NCBI GenBank assembly: GCA_963575745.1
Contig: CAUYUJ010017891.1
Span: 157,135-221,134, forward strand
Source of the DNA: Prorocentrum cordatum
Lineage: Eukaryota; Sar; Dinophyceae; Prorocentrales; Prorocentraceae
Direction: 5' to 3'
Length of the DNA: 64,000 nucleotides
Shown here: positions 44,832 through 54,266 of the stretch, piece after piece
Position numbering within the stretch: position 1 is the stretch's first letter
Layout: the number at the start of each line of letters is the position of its first letter
Translations under genes and position numbers: made by a program
The notes under the pieces: model-generated
The model's input: the letters and a program-made list of their open reading frames with translations, nothing else
Databases searched by the model: none
Told to the model about the DNA's origin: nothing

Positions 44832-44966
44832 ATTCGGAGGTCCACGCGGATTTCTCGGATCGGCGCTGGGGCCACTTGGCGGCGCCTCCGGCGCCGCCCC
44901 TGGCGCGTTCCGTGCGCCAGGGAGGGGGGTCCAGCGCCGATCCGAGAAGTCCGTGCGGACCTCAGA
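44832..44966. mobile_element. Fold-back element, 135 bp
   Basis: The left arm, about 44835-44869, reads GAGGTCCACGCGGATTTCTC followed by GGATCGGCGCTGG. The right arm, about 44931-44966, is its near-exact reverse complement. The loop is itself self-complementary (GGCGCCTCCGGCGCC). No coding capacity. Confidence 0.65.
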
Positions 44967-46658
44967 GTTGTTATGTTTATGTGTTTATTCGTTTCCCTAA
45001 CTCATGCCAAGAAACACTCTGCTTGCCTCCAGGGTGCCCTGGGTCTCTTGGGTTTCGATGTTCTGCGATGGAAAGCGCGACGCTTGCACTCACCAAGAAT
45101 CAGCGGGCGTCCTGGGTTCTCAGGGTCGGGTTTCTTGTGGAAGGTTTCTCGTGGACTGGCCTGCACTGTAGGGGCCGCAGGGAAAGGATCCGGCAGAGAC
45201 GACGACTAACGAATGATGGAGAGGTTGACTCGAACGGACAATGCAATACATGTCATCATGATATTCTTCTTCTTCTTCTGCATCATCATCACCGCCATCA
45301 TCGCCATCGACAGAAATATACACTTCCGTGCAAAAGTAACTTGGGCATGGAACTTCAGCAGCCCCTCCGGGGGCCCAGGCGCACTCTTGGAGCCTGCCCG
45401 AGCTCCGCAGAGCTCCTCAGAGAGCCCCGAGAGGGCCCCCCAGACGCTTCCAAGAGCGCCGAAGGGGGCCCCGAGAAGGCCACAAGATGGCCCCTTGAGA
45501 ACACCGACGCGGCCGCTAATAGCCGCCAATGGTCGCTCGTGGCCGCTCAAACAGCGATTATTTGCCACTGCCAGCCATTAGCGGCCACGCGCGGCCATTG
45601 GCGGCCACTGGCGGCCATTAGCGGTTGCTGCCCCCGAGAGCACGTTGGACGACGCCACTTGCTCCCAGGCCCTCTCGGGCCCACTCGGGGGGGGGGGGGG
45701 CGAGATGGCGGTCGCGGGGGGCGCGGCTCTGGGGGCGGGGGGGGCGCGATCATCGCGACGTCCACCCGTGTGTTCTGGCCTGCGGAACTGGCATCTGGAT
45801 AATTTCCGCCAGCGCTTAGGAGAACAATTACGCCGGCGCTTCGGGGAACAATTCCGCCAGAGCTTCCGACGGCAATTCCGCCGCTGCCGCCGGCGCCGCA
45901 GCCGAGGTGCTGGGCCGCAGGGTCGGCGGATTTGTTCCTGCAAACGGATCGGGCACGTCGCCTGGCAGGCTCACTGCGCGCGGGTGCCGGGACGCGGTGC
46001 CGACACTCCGCACGGGGGCCTGCCCAGATGGACGCCCTGGGCTGGTCGAGCCGGACCCTGACTCGAGCTGTGGCAGTGCCGCATCCAGTCAGCCCGCATC
46101 GTGTCGGACGGGGCTGGGCCCAGACATGATCGCGTCGTAGCCAAAATACCGATGGGAGGTTTTTGGTTGGCCATATTCGGCCTCCGGGGGCCCTCGGCGG
46201 GCCCCGGGACCATCAGAAAACGATTCGGGATGGAAAACGGGTCCCAGGGAACGGGTCGGGATTTTCGGGGACCGCGTATTGAACAAAATCAGGACGTCGC
46301 ATGTCTGGGGGACGAGGATCAAATCCGTTCCAGAGCGCTCCAGAACGCTCTCAGAGCGCGTTCCAGAACGCTCCGAGAAGGCCGCGGCGCCCGAGACATC
46401 CTCCAGAGCCGCCGGATATCTTAGAGGCTCTCGATTTTGTTTCCTTATCCGATTTTATCCTCGTTCTGGCTGTTTCCCTTCACGTGCACAATCAGTGGTA
46501 TCTGTTCTTATCGATATCGTTTGACGTCCGCAGCTCATTTGTGTCAAAGGAGCGTTGCATGGTAGCGGAGCGTCGGTTTAACCGGCGCTCCCGCGCACCA
46601 GCCCGGCCGCGCTCCAGCGCGGCCCGCCCTGCACACTCCAGCCACGGCTTCGAGCAGC
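44967..46658. other. Intergenic, no gene seen
   Basis: This holds degenerate GGCGGCCA/CTGGCGGCC units (about 45510-45625), a G run (about 45689-45700), GCTTCGG/AATTCCGCC units (about 45800-45890), and copy 2 of the dispersed repeat found at 40060-40215 (about 46320-46460). No convincing gene. Confidence 0.4.
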
Positions 46659-46850
46659 GATAGCGGGGCTGCCGGCGGCGTGTGGCTGTGGGTGCCAGAC
46701 GAGGAGGCTCAGGTCGAGAAGACCAACAGCAGGGTGCAGCGCAAGTGGCGCCACGTGGTGGCGAAGGTGCTGAAGCAGAAGTACCTGAAAGGTTTCTGGT
46801 CGGTGCTCGGTGAGTACCTCAAGTACGTCAAGGCCAGGCAGCTGCGATGA
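46659..46850 (+). CDS. Short coding segment overlapping the Gag start by ATGA
   Basis: In the frame of TGA 46848-46850 there are about 63 codons of protein-like sequence with several Trp residues and a Lys-rich helix. Its stop overlaps the Gag ATG as ATGA. It could be an upstream ORF coupled to Gag translation, or the end of an N-terminal exon; GTGAGT at 46810-46815 inside it looks like a splice donor. No ATG is visible near its beginning. Confidence 0.4.
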   Translation, partial: DSGAAGGVWLWVPDEEAQVEKTNSRVQRKWRHVVAKVLKQKYLKGFWSVLGEYLKYVKARQLR

Positions 46851-48820
46851 ACGACCAAGAGAGGCAGGCCCTAGCCAGCCTGCAGTCGGCCGTGGAGGCG
46901 CTGAGGCTCCAGAATGCGCAGTTGTCACAGCAGGCCGAGCAGATGCAGCAGCAGAATGTTCAGATCCGGACGGAGCTCGCTCGACAGGTCCAGGCGCAGG
47001 GAGATCTACCGCGTCTGGCAGAGCAGCTCGGAGATGCGGTGCAGAAGCTGTCGGATGAGCGAAAGGATAGGTCATCTGCGCCAGCCTTTTCCCTTGTGGA
47101 CACCAAGGGGCTGGGCAAGCCCTCCATCTTCAAGAATGAGGAAGCGAAGTTCCTGGAGTGGTACCGCAAGACGAACGCGTACCTGACGGCAGTCTTCGGA
47201 GAGCAGTTCCGCAAGCTGCTGGAGTGGGTGGAGGATCAAGCGCAGGAGACCACGGTTATCAGCATGGAGGTTCTGGAGGCACGGTTCGGCAGCGACGACG
47301 ATGATGAAGATGAATTCATTCCAGACCTCCGCGAGAAGGTCAGCCAACTGTATGTTGCACTCCAGACGCTGACAGAAGGTGAGAGCTTCGCCCTAGTGAT
47401 GAACACTCTCAAGGGCAACGGCGCTGAGGCGATGAGGAAGCTCATCAGACGCTGGGACCCCGCTTCGGGGGGCAAGCGCCGTGTGCTCTTGAAGCAGATC
47501 ATGAACCCGCAGCGGTGCACCCTCAGCGACCTGTACGCCAAGCTCGAGGAGTGGGAGGAGCTCATCCGCCGGTACGAGAGGAAGAAGGCAGACGGCCTGG
47601 GCAAGGTGGTCGATGACGACGTGAAGGTTGCAGCCTTGGAGACGATGGTGCCGGAAGAGCTCGAACTCCACCTCGCGATGAACAAGCATCGGTTGGACAC
47701 GTCGGAGAAGGTCGTAGAGGAGATCAGGAGTTTCCTGGAGTCTAGACAGTCGCAAGGTGCCCTACTCCGACGGAAGCGAGGTGACCCAATGGACGTGGAC
47801 TCGCTGTACAAAGGAGGCAAGGGCAAGTCCAAAGGTAAGGGTGGCAAGAACGGCAAGAAGGGCCAGACCACCAAGCCGCGTGACAAGCGGACGGTGCAGT
47901 GCTGGCGCTGCAGTGGCTGGGGCCATACGTCTAATGAGTGCACAGCCCGCCTGCCTGGCGGGAAGACCGGCGACGGCAAGGGCAGCAAAGGCAAAGGCAA
48001 GGGCAAGGACGCGGACAAGGACAAAGGCAAGGGCAAGAATCGTCGCTGGGACACCAACTCCTTCGAGCCCGGTGCCGCGTCGAGCTCGAGCCAGCCGGTC
48101 TACACAGACAACTGGGACGACGGCAACCACAGCACGATCACCAGCCCACCGCCTTCAGCGAGCCAGGTGGGTTCCACGAACCTTGGCTCCCTCGAGCTGT
48201 GCACGCTTGAGCTCAACAGCTTCGACGAGACCGTCGACGACCAGGAGTGGATCAGGTTCACGTTCGACTCGGGCGCGGCCGTTACCACCTTCCCCGAGAA
48301 TACCAAGGGTGAGCGGCTCCCGGCCGATCCGAATGCGAGCTATCGGACGGCCAGCGGTGAGATCATAGCAGACTCGGGCGGTGTATGCATCCAAGGGCGA
48401 TCCGAGTGGAGCGAGCCGATCAGACTGAAGGCACGCCTGGCCAGCATCCACAAGCCGCTGGTCTCGGCCTCGCAGACTCACCGCACGGGCCGGGCCACCT
48501 GGCTGACGAAGGAGGGTGGCTACATCCTCCCGGCCGGCTCGGACATCGTGAACCGCGTCGACGCTCTCATTCGTGACGCTGTGTGGAGTGAGTCGGGCGT
48601 GGTGCCGCTGTATGTTGAGAAGGGCGTCTACGCAGGCTACATCAAGAAGAACGAGGGAGGCCACGTCAGGAGAGTCACGTTCGGCGACCACCGCGAGAGC
48701 TGGGACTTGTGCCCGGTCGAAGGCGGGTCGCCAGTCCCTCCCCGGCAGGCCTGGCCGCAAGGCCGGGAGGAGGCGGCGCTGTGGCTGGGGGCCCGGGCCC
48801 AGCGCCGCCCACCGACTTAG
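46847..48820 (+). CDS. Copia Gag and aspartic protease
   Basis: 657 codons. Residues 1-75 form a Gln/Leu-rich coiled coil. Residues about 80-300 are the helical capsid-like region. A basic Lys/Gly stretch precedes a CCHC knuckle, Cys-x2-Cys-x4-His-x4-Cys, near residue 353. Another Lys/Gly-rich stretch follows. The protease signature Phe-Asp-Ser-Gly-Ala lies near residue 477. The last 35 residues overlap the integrase frame, and the true protein probably switches to it between 48709 and 48820. No in-register slippery heptamer is visible there, so an indel is more likely than programmed frameshifting. Confidence 0.85.
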   Translation: MNDQERQALASLQSAVEALRLQNAQLSQQAEQMQQQNVQIRTELARQVQAQGDLPRLAEQLGDAVQKLSDERKDRSSAPAFSLVDTKGLGKPSIFKNEEAKFLEWYRKTNAYLTAVFGEQFRKLLEWVEDQAQETTVISMEVLEARFGSDDDDEDEFIPDLREKVSQLYVALQTLTEGESFALVMNTLKGNGAEAMRKLIRRWDPASGGKRRVLLKQIMNPQRCTLSDLYAKLEEWEELIRRYERKKADGLGKVVDDDVKVAALETMVPEELELHLAMNKHRLDTSEKVVEEIRSFLESRQSQGALLRRKRGDPMDVDSLYKGGKGKSKGKGGKNGKKGQTTKPRDKRTVQCWRCSGWGHTSNECTARLPGGKTGDGKGSKGKGKGKDADKDKGKGKNRRWDTNSFEPGAASSSSQPVYTDNWDDGNHSTITSPPPSASQVGSTNLGSLELCTLELNSFDETVDDQEWIRFTFDSGAAVTTFPENTKGERLPADPNASYRTASGEIIADSGGVCIQGRSEWSEPIRLKARLASIHKPLVSASQTHRTGRATWLTKEGGYILPAGSDIVNRVDALIRDAVWSESGVVPLYVEKGVYAGYIKKNEGGHVRRVTFGDHRESWDLCPVEGGSPVPPRQAWPQGREEAALWLGARAQRRPPT

Positions 48821-51459
48821 ACGTGGGCCAGGAGGAGGAGCAGCAGGCGCCGGAGGTGGCACCCGCTCGAGTCGCGCGCCGTGGCAGGGCGCCGACGCAG
48901 GCAGAGCGGGAGCAGCACTTGGCATCGGGACACGCGGTCTACCGCTCGTGGTGCGAGGAGTGCGCGCGGGCAGCCGGCCTTGGCGCCCAGCGCGCCAGGC
49001 GACCCGAGGATCGTGATGACGCCGACCCGGTCGTCAGCATGGACTTCGCCTTCGTCGGGGAGAAGGTCCCGGGCGTGGAGGACGACGGCTCCATCCCCAT
49101 CTTAGTGGTGACGGACCGCAAGTACGGCATGAAGGGGGCGACCGCCGTCAAGGACAAGACCGCGTCCGACTTCGTGGTCAAGTGGCTCGTGGGCTTCTTG
49201 AAGCACCTCGGGCACCGCCGTGTCGTGCTCAAGTCCGACGGCGAGGCGAGCATCTGTGCGATCAAGAATGCGGTGATGGTTGGTGTGGGCCAGCATGTCG
49301 AGTGCATCCCGCAGGAGTCGCCCAAGGGCGAGCACAAGAGCAACGGCGAGGTCGAAGCCAGCGTGAAGGAGGTGAAGAAGGTCATCCGAGCGAACTTCTT
49401 CTCCATGCAGAAGTCCTTCGGCTTCGAGGTCTCGCCGGGGCATCCCATCGTCAGGTGGCTGCCCCAGTTTGCCGCGGACTCCATCTCCAAGTTCAGGCTC
49501 GGCGTTGACGGCATGTCGGCCGAGCAGCGGAGGTGCGGCCGCCCCTGGAGGAAGTTCGCGGCAGAGTTCGGCGAGAGGGTGCAATATCGACCTCTCGGAG
49601 TCGGAGACGAGAGGAGCACGCTGGCCCCCAGGATGCTCATGGGGCACTTCGTGGGCTACCACTCGCGGACAGGCGCACTGCTCGTCATGACGCAGTCGGG
49701 CGTGGTGCGGGCCCAGGGCTTCAAGCGCCTACATCGTGCCCAGGCATGGTCGCCGGAGACGCCAGGGTCATGGGGCAAACTTGCTGGACTGCCGTGGGAG
49801 GTTTCCCCCGCGGTGTTGCTCGCGCAGCCCATGGGCCCGATCATCGTGACTAGAGACACGCAGGAGGACCACGACACTGTGGTCAGGAGACGTTACGTAC
49901 TCAAGAAGGACATCGAACGCTTCGGAGCTACTCCGGGGTGTCCAGGCTGCGCGGACCTCATGGCAAGGGGGTCGGCGCGGGTCGCGCACTCCCAAGAGTG
50001 CCGCGATCGCATCGAGGCCGAGCTGATGAAGGACTCGGCAGGCCAGCGGAGACTGGCGGAGCACCACCTGAGGGCGAGTGCTCGTGAGGCTCAGGCGGAG
50101 GAGAGCGCGGCGCAGCCGGCGCCCCAGCCTGGAGCAGCCGCAGCCAGCGGCGGAGGAGCCGCTGCGGCCAGCAGCGGAGGAGGCGCCGCGGCAGGACCCG
50201 GCGCAGACGTGGCCATGGCAGGTCCACGTGCAAGCGCCCCGGCGACGCCACAGGCAGCATCGAGGAAGCGTGCTGCGAGCGTGTCCGCCGAGGAGCGCCG
50301 CCCGCCGCAGTTGCGAGACGGGCCGAGAGGGCTCAAGAGAGCTGGGAGCGAGCCGGACCTCCACGGGCAGATGATCGTGGACGGAGGCTCGAGCTCGTCG
50401 GCTGGACCGGCGAGCGCGGCAGTGTCCGCCGGGCCGGTGCAGCCCGCGTCTAGCCCAGAGGGGGCTAGAGGAGGTGGCGACATGGAGGACTTGGCAGGAC
50501 CAGCTGCACGAGCTGGCAGCTCCATGGACGTCGGCGCCTTTGACGAGGTCAAGTGCAAGATCTACAAGGAGATCCTGGCGCTGGTGAGCGCCACGGACTT
50601 GATCGGCGACAATGTCATGTCGATCGAGGAGCTGAAGGAGGTGTCCGCGCTGTTGACCGAGATCAACGGGGTCGACCTCGCGGAGGTCTACTCGCCCGAG
50701 CGCTTCAAAGAGAAGGCGCTCGGCATGGGCCTGACGGCAGGCCTCGCGGCGGACCTCTACACCGGCTGGGACTTGCTTCGCGAGGACCACCGCCGAGCAG
50801 TCATGAAGAAGCTGCTGGAGGAGGACCCTCTCCTCACCGTGACCTCTCCGCCGTGCACGGTTTTCTCCAAGCTCAGGCAGCTCAGCAACTTCAAGCGGGA
50901 CGAGGGCATCGTAGCTTCCGAGGTCCTCGAGGGAGAGACACACCTGGAGTTCTCCATGAAGGTGTGCGAGAGCAGGCATCAGCGAGGGGCACTTTTCCTG
51001 CATGAGCACCCCTGGGGAGCATCCTCCTGGTCGCGGCCGTGCGTCCAGAGGGTCAAGGAGTTGCCGGGCGTGTACTTTGTGCGCGGCCCGATGCGCCGCT
51101 GGGGCCTCCACGCTCGGGGGCCCGATGGGCGAGAGGCATTCGTGCGCAAGGAGACGGGCTGGCTGACGAACTCGCAGGTCTTGGCCGACATCCTTGCTGG
51201 GGAGTGCCGCTGCCAGTCCATCGGCGGCGAACCCTACCGGCACGTGCACTTGATCGGCGACAGGAGGGCTCGAAGGGCGCAGGTGTACCCACCCCGCCTG
51301 GTCAGAGCCATCCTTCGCGGCCTCAGGGAGGAGCTTCGACTTCGAGAATCGCTGTCTGACCTGGCAGGCTTCACCGCCGGGCCCTCGCCTCACACCGAGG
51401 ATAATCCAATAGCCCTTATAACGGCGACGATGGAACACAGTGCCGGGGAACTGCTTTGA
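48709..51459 (+). CDS. Copia integrase fused to a methyltransferase-like domain
   Basis: The integrase zinc-binding motif (His-x3-His-type, then Trp-Cys-x2-Cys) lies near residues 70-87. The catalytic triad appears as Asp in Val-Ser-Met-Asp-Phe (near 109), Asp in Lys-Ser-Asp-Gly-Glu (near 178) and Glu in Asn-Gly-Glu-Val-Glu-Ala (near 213). A Copia-type segment with Gly-His-Phe-Val-Gly-Tyr follows near 308. After a Pro/Ala/Ser-rich linker, residues about 605-890 hold Asp-Leu-Tyr-Thr-Gly-Trp-Asp, Ser-Pro-Pro-Cys near 710 and His-Glu-His-Pro near 765. This pattern recalls motifs IV and VI of C5 DNA methyltransferases. The stop lies in the palindrome region at the 3' end. Confidence 0.8.
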   Translation: MPGRRRVASPSPAGLAARPGGGGAVAGGPGPAPPTDLDVGQEEEQQAPEVAPARVARRGRAPTQAEREQHLASGHAVYRSWCEECARAAGLGAQRARRPEDRDDADPVVSMDFAFVGEKVPGVEDDGSIPILVVTDRKYGMKGATAVKDKTASDFVVKWLVGFLKHLGHRRVVLKSDGEASICAIKNAVMVGVGQHVECIPQESPKGEHKSNGEVEASVKEVKKVIRANFFSMQKSFGFEVSPGHPIVRWLPQFAADSISKFRLGVDGMSAEQRRCGRPWRKFAAEFGERVQYRPLGVGDERSTLAPRMLMGHFVGYHSRTGALLVMTQSGVVRAQGFKRLHRAQAWSPETPGSWGKLAGLPWEVSPAVLLAQPMGPIIVTRDTQEDHDTVVRRRYVLKKDIERFGATPGCPGCADLMARGSARVAHSQECRDRIEAELMKDSAGQRRLAEHHLRASAREAQAEESAAQPAPQPGAAAASGGGAAAASSGGGAAAGPGADVAMAGPRASAPATPQAASRKRAASVSAEERRPPQLRDGPRGLKRAGSEPDLHGQMIVDGGSSSSAGPASAAVSAGPVQPASSPEGARGGGDMEDLAGPAARAGSSMDVGAFDEVKCKIYKEILALVSATDLIGDNVMSIEELKEVSALLTEINGVDLAEVYSPERFKEKALGMGLTAGLAADLYTGWDLLREDHRRAVMKKLLEEDPLLTVTSPPCTVFSKLRQLSNFKRDEGIVASEVLEGETHLEFSMKVCESRHQRGALFLHEHPWGASSWSRPCVQRVKELPGVYFVRGPMRRWGLHARGPDGREAFVRKETGWLTNSQVLADILAGECRCQSIGGEPYRHVHLIGDRRARRAQVYPPRLVRAILRGLREELRLRESLSDLAGFTAGPSPHTEDNPIALITATMEHSAGELL

Positions 51460-51471
51460 ACATCACCAGTC

Positions 51472-51503
51472 GTTCAAAGCAGTGCCCCGGCACTGCTTTG
51501 AAC
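51472..51503. repeat. Near-perfect 32-bp palindrome
   Basis: The sequence is GTTCAAAGCAGTGCC with its inverse, mismatched only at the centre. A partial copy, GCCGGGGAACTGCTTTGAAC, lies just upstream at 51441-51460 and contains the stop codon of the retrotransposon. The same core makes up the perfect 38-bp palindrome at 59783-59820. Confidence 0.85.
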
Positions 51504-52350
51504 GATGCGGAAATGCGATCAGCAGGAGCCTTCGTCTGTTCCTTCTCCTCTTCTCGTCGCTGTATGCTCTTCCTTGTCCTCCCTCCTCCCCCGTTCCCTC
51601 TCTAATTAATTACCTCGTTCTCCCAGTCTCACGCGCACTCTCCTCCCTTCTGCCCTCCTCCTGTCCTCCTCCTCCTCCGCCTCCTTCCCCTCACTTGTTC
51701 TCTTTCTCCGTCCTTGTCCTCCTGTCCCCGTTCTCCTTCTCTCCCTCTCCTCCTCCTCCTCCTCCTCGTCGTCGTCGTCCTCCTCCTCTTCCTCCTCCTC
51801 CCTCTCCCTTCCCTCCTCCTCCTCCTCCTCCTCCTCCTCCTTCTTTTCTCCTCCTCTCCTCCCCCTTTTCCTCTCCCTCCTCCTCCTCCTCCTCCTCCTC
51901 CCCCTTCCCCCTCTTCCTCCTCTGCTATCACTCCTCCATAATTCCTGTCCGCTCCTCCCCTTCACTGATCTTCCTCTTCGTCATCATCATCCCTTTCGTC
52001 GCACGCCTCTTAATCCTCAATCGGTTCCCAATCTTCTCGACTTTCTTGTCATCCGCGTCCTTGGCTGTTGGAGGGGCCTCAGGAATTCTCAGGGCTCTTG
52101 TGTTGCACGCGAAGGCACACCTCCCAGGAACGCATCATCCTCCTCACATTCACCCTCCTCCTCCTCATCCTCCTCCTCCATGCACGTTCGGCTCAAGCCC
52201 GCGCGACGGTAGGTTTCACGGCGGTTGGGCGGGCTCGCGCCCGCCTCCGCGGCCGGCAGTCGGGGCAGAGATGCGTGCAGGGTGGGATGACAAAGCGGAA
52301 GAGGAAACACGGGCCGCAGTTGCGGATTCTTCAAAGAGCAGCGGCGGCGG
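51504..52350. other. Pyrimidine-rich spacer before the 52-64 kb gene group
   Basis: A CCT/TCC-rich stretch fills about 51580-51950. The rest, to 52350, has no clear gene. GTTCGGCTCAAG at about 52185-52196 resembles the 3' end of the spliced leader but matches only partly. The first family B micro-hairpin lies at 52314-52325. Confidence 0.5.
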
Positions 52351-53436
52351 TTGGGGAACAAGTGGGGGTTGGGCGGCCGCAGTGGCGGATACGGCGGCGG
52401 AGGTGACCGCAGTGGCGGCTGGGGCGGCGGAGATTCTCTTGGCGGATGGAGAGGAAAAGCGCAGGATGGCGGCGACGGAAGTGACCGCAGTCGCGGATGG
52501 GAGGGCGGCGGATGGGGCGGCAACGGATGCGAGGGTTGGGGAATGGAGGGCGCCCGCTGGTGGGACGACGAGGGTGGCTGGTGGAATGCATGGGAAGGTG
52601 GCCGCTCGAGTGCCTCGGCAGGTTCTCCTGCCGCGGAGCCCGCGGCCGCAACAGCGGCGGGCAAAGGAGGCGGTCCCCTGCTTCCCCCAGGGCGCGAAGA
52701 ACAAGGCGCAGTTGCGCTGTTTCAAATTGTGCGCAATGAGCCGCTGCCAATTTTCAAGTTGGAATTCTTCGAGAACTTCATGGCGAACTGGAACGGCAAT
52801 TATAAGCAGCACAACGCGGCCTTGAAGTGGTTCCGAGACGAGTACGAAGACCGAGAAAACCCTTTCGGCAGCCGCACGCCCGTCTTCGGAGGTACCGCAG
52901 TTGCGGAGGAAATTTCGAAGATCCTTAAGTACCGCGCAAAGGGGAAGGCGCAGGACAACAGGGATTGGGACTGGGGCCACACTGTCAAAGTGCCGTGGTC
53001 TTGGCTGGAGATGGTCGCGCAGATGGATGGACCTACAATGCTGCGCGTCGTGTGCGGCCCTGACAATGACCGCAGTCGCGGGTTGGTCCGCTGCGAGTGC
53101 AGCCCGTGCCCTAACAGTCTCGACAACATGAGGCACGCGAAAGGGGTGGACAGAGGACAGGCGCAAACAATCTCTCTGCCCCAGTGGGATTTCGCCCTCA
53201 TCCGCGACGACGGCTCGGGCATTCGCGTCCACCCATCCTGGTCTAGCCCGAAGTTCAACACGTATGAGATGGAGCCGCGCTGGCACCCCGTGCGCGGCCC
53301 GACGGCAGGTCTTGGCAAGAGCGATGGCCACGGAACGTTCAAGTTCTGGAAGATGCTGCACGCCCGTGCGAATCCTGGGCGGTTCGATGCGAACAAGGGG
53401 TCGCACCTGCAACCGCGGTGGTCCGCGCAGCCTTGA
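52351..53436 (+). CDS. Gly/Trp-rich protein of unknown function (about 361 aa)
   Basis: Residues 1-85 are built of Gly-Gly-Trp/Tyr units like RNA-binding low-complexity domains. About 25 further Ala/Gly-rich residues follow, then a globular-looking region from about 115 to the end, with a Cys-x-Cys-x2-Cys near 250 and many Trp. Five family B hairpins fall inside, read as Arg-Ser-x-Gly four times and Ala-Val-Ala once. The Gly-rich part is itself partly made of hairpin copies. The ATG at 52351 is plausible but not certain, since the 5' limit may be spliced. No family is recognised. Confidence 0.65.
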   Translation: MGNKWGLGGRSGGYGGGGDRSGGWGGGDSLGGWRGKAQDGGDGSDRSRGWEGGGWGGNGCEGWGMEGARWWDDEGGWWNAWEGGRSSASAGSPAAEPAAATAAGKGGGPLLPPGREEQGAVALFQIVRNEPLPIFKLEFFENFMANWNGNYKQHNAALKWFRDEYEDRENPFGSRTPVFGGTAVAEEISKILKYRAKGKAQDNRDWDWGHTVKVPWSWLEMVAQMDGPTMLRVVCGPDNDRSRGLVRCECSPCPNSLDNMRHAKGVDRGQAQTISLPQWDFALIRDDGSGIRVHPSWSSPKFNTYEMEPRWHPVRGPTAGLGKSDGHGTFKFWKMLHARANPGRFDANKGSHLQPRWSAQP

Positions 53437-54266
53437 CACCGCAGCTGCGGAATTCAACCGCAGTGGGCGCAGCCGTGGAACCGCAGTTGCGGGGGCCGAT
53501 CGCGTGACGCCGCGCTCGTCTTTTTTAATCTTTTTTCTGTTCTTTTGTTTCTTTTTTTAATTCCTTCGTTTTCGTCTTTGTTCGTTTTACGTTCTTATTT
53601 CTCTTGACAATTAATTTTTTATTTTTTTAGTCGTCTTTTTTTTCGTCGTCTGACTCGCTATGCGCGCTTTCGGCCGCAGTTGCGGCGCTGCCTTCTAGCG
53701 ACTTCATATAGCTTGGCAGCAGTTGCTGCGCTCCCACGACTGACCGCTGTAATTCGGCGCTTCGGGCGCGCGTCACCTCCGTTGAAGCGCTCGTGACGTT
53801 AGCGCGGCCGCAGTTGCGGAGACAGGCAAAAAGATGGATCCGCAGTTGTTCGTCGTCCTCGTCGCCCCTTCCCGTCGTCCTCGTCGCAGTCCCCCCCTCC
53901 GCCTTTCCTCCTCGTCGCAGTCGGCGTAGCCCGCCTCCGTCATTCGCCCTTTCTTCCGTTGGCCGTAATTAGCCCGCCTCCGTTGGCCGAGTCATTTCCC
54001 GTTGTCCTCGTCGCAGCCCCCTCCGACGGCCGCAGTTGCGGACTTTCTCGATTCCTCCTCCTCCGTTTCTGCCCCGTCACCCTCGTCGCAGTCTCCTTCC
54101 TCCTTTCATCCTCGTCTGAGCTCCTCGCGGCATCCTCTTCCTTCTCGTCCTCTCCATCTTCCTCCTCGCCCTCCTCGTCCTCATCCCCGCCGTCTCCCTC
54201 GTTGTCCTTCCTCGCCCAAGCCGGCCGCAGTTCCCCCGTCGGACGGGGGCCGCGCGCGGCCACGCC
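53437..54266. other. Intergenic with T-rich tract and five micro-hairpins
   Basis: A T-rich stretch at about 53518-53650 stands out in GC-rich surroundings and could be a polypyrimidine tract or 3' processing region. Five hairpins, counting CCGCAGCTGCGG at 53439, lie between the genes. The second half is Ser/Pro-codon-like TCC-rich sequence without a believable frame. Confidence 0.5.

Larger units (their letters stand above)
46847..51503 (+). mobile_element. Copia-type LTR retrotransposon, internal region, without reverse transcriptase
   Basis: Gag with a zinc knuckle, an aspartic protease and an integrase follow in the Ty1/Copia order (integrase before reverse transcriptase). The second frame then continues into a methyltransferase-like domain and stops at 51457-51459, before any reverse transcriptase or RNase H. 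I see no long terminal repeats on either side. Either the element is truncated, or reverse transcriptase is supplied by related copies. Confidence 0.8.

Noticed and set aside
48709-48820. Programmed -1 frameshift between Gag-protease and integrase
   Set aside because: Two GGGCCC-type heptamers occur near 48789-48801 but neither is in register with the upstream frame.
50305-50316. CCGCAGTTGCGA as a family B hairpin outside its territory
   Set aside because: The last base breaks the stem and it stands alone, so chance is sufficient.
46300-52100. Long terminal repeats of the Copia element
   Set aside because: No long direct repeat was found on both sides by eye; only the palindrome at the 3' side is evident.
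52185-52196. GTTCGGCTCAAG as a second spliced-leader relic
   Set aside because: Only the 3' third resembles the leader and the upstream bases do not match.
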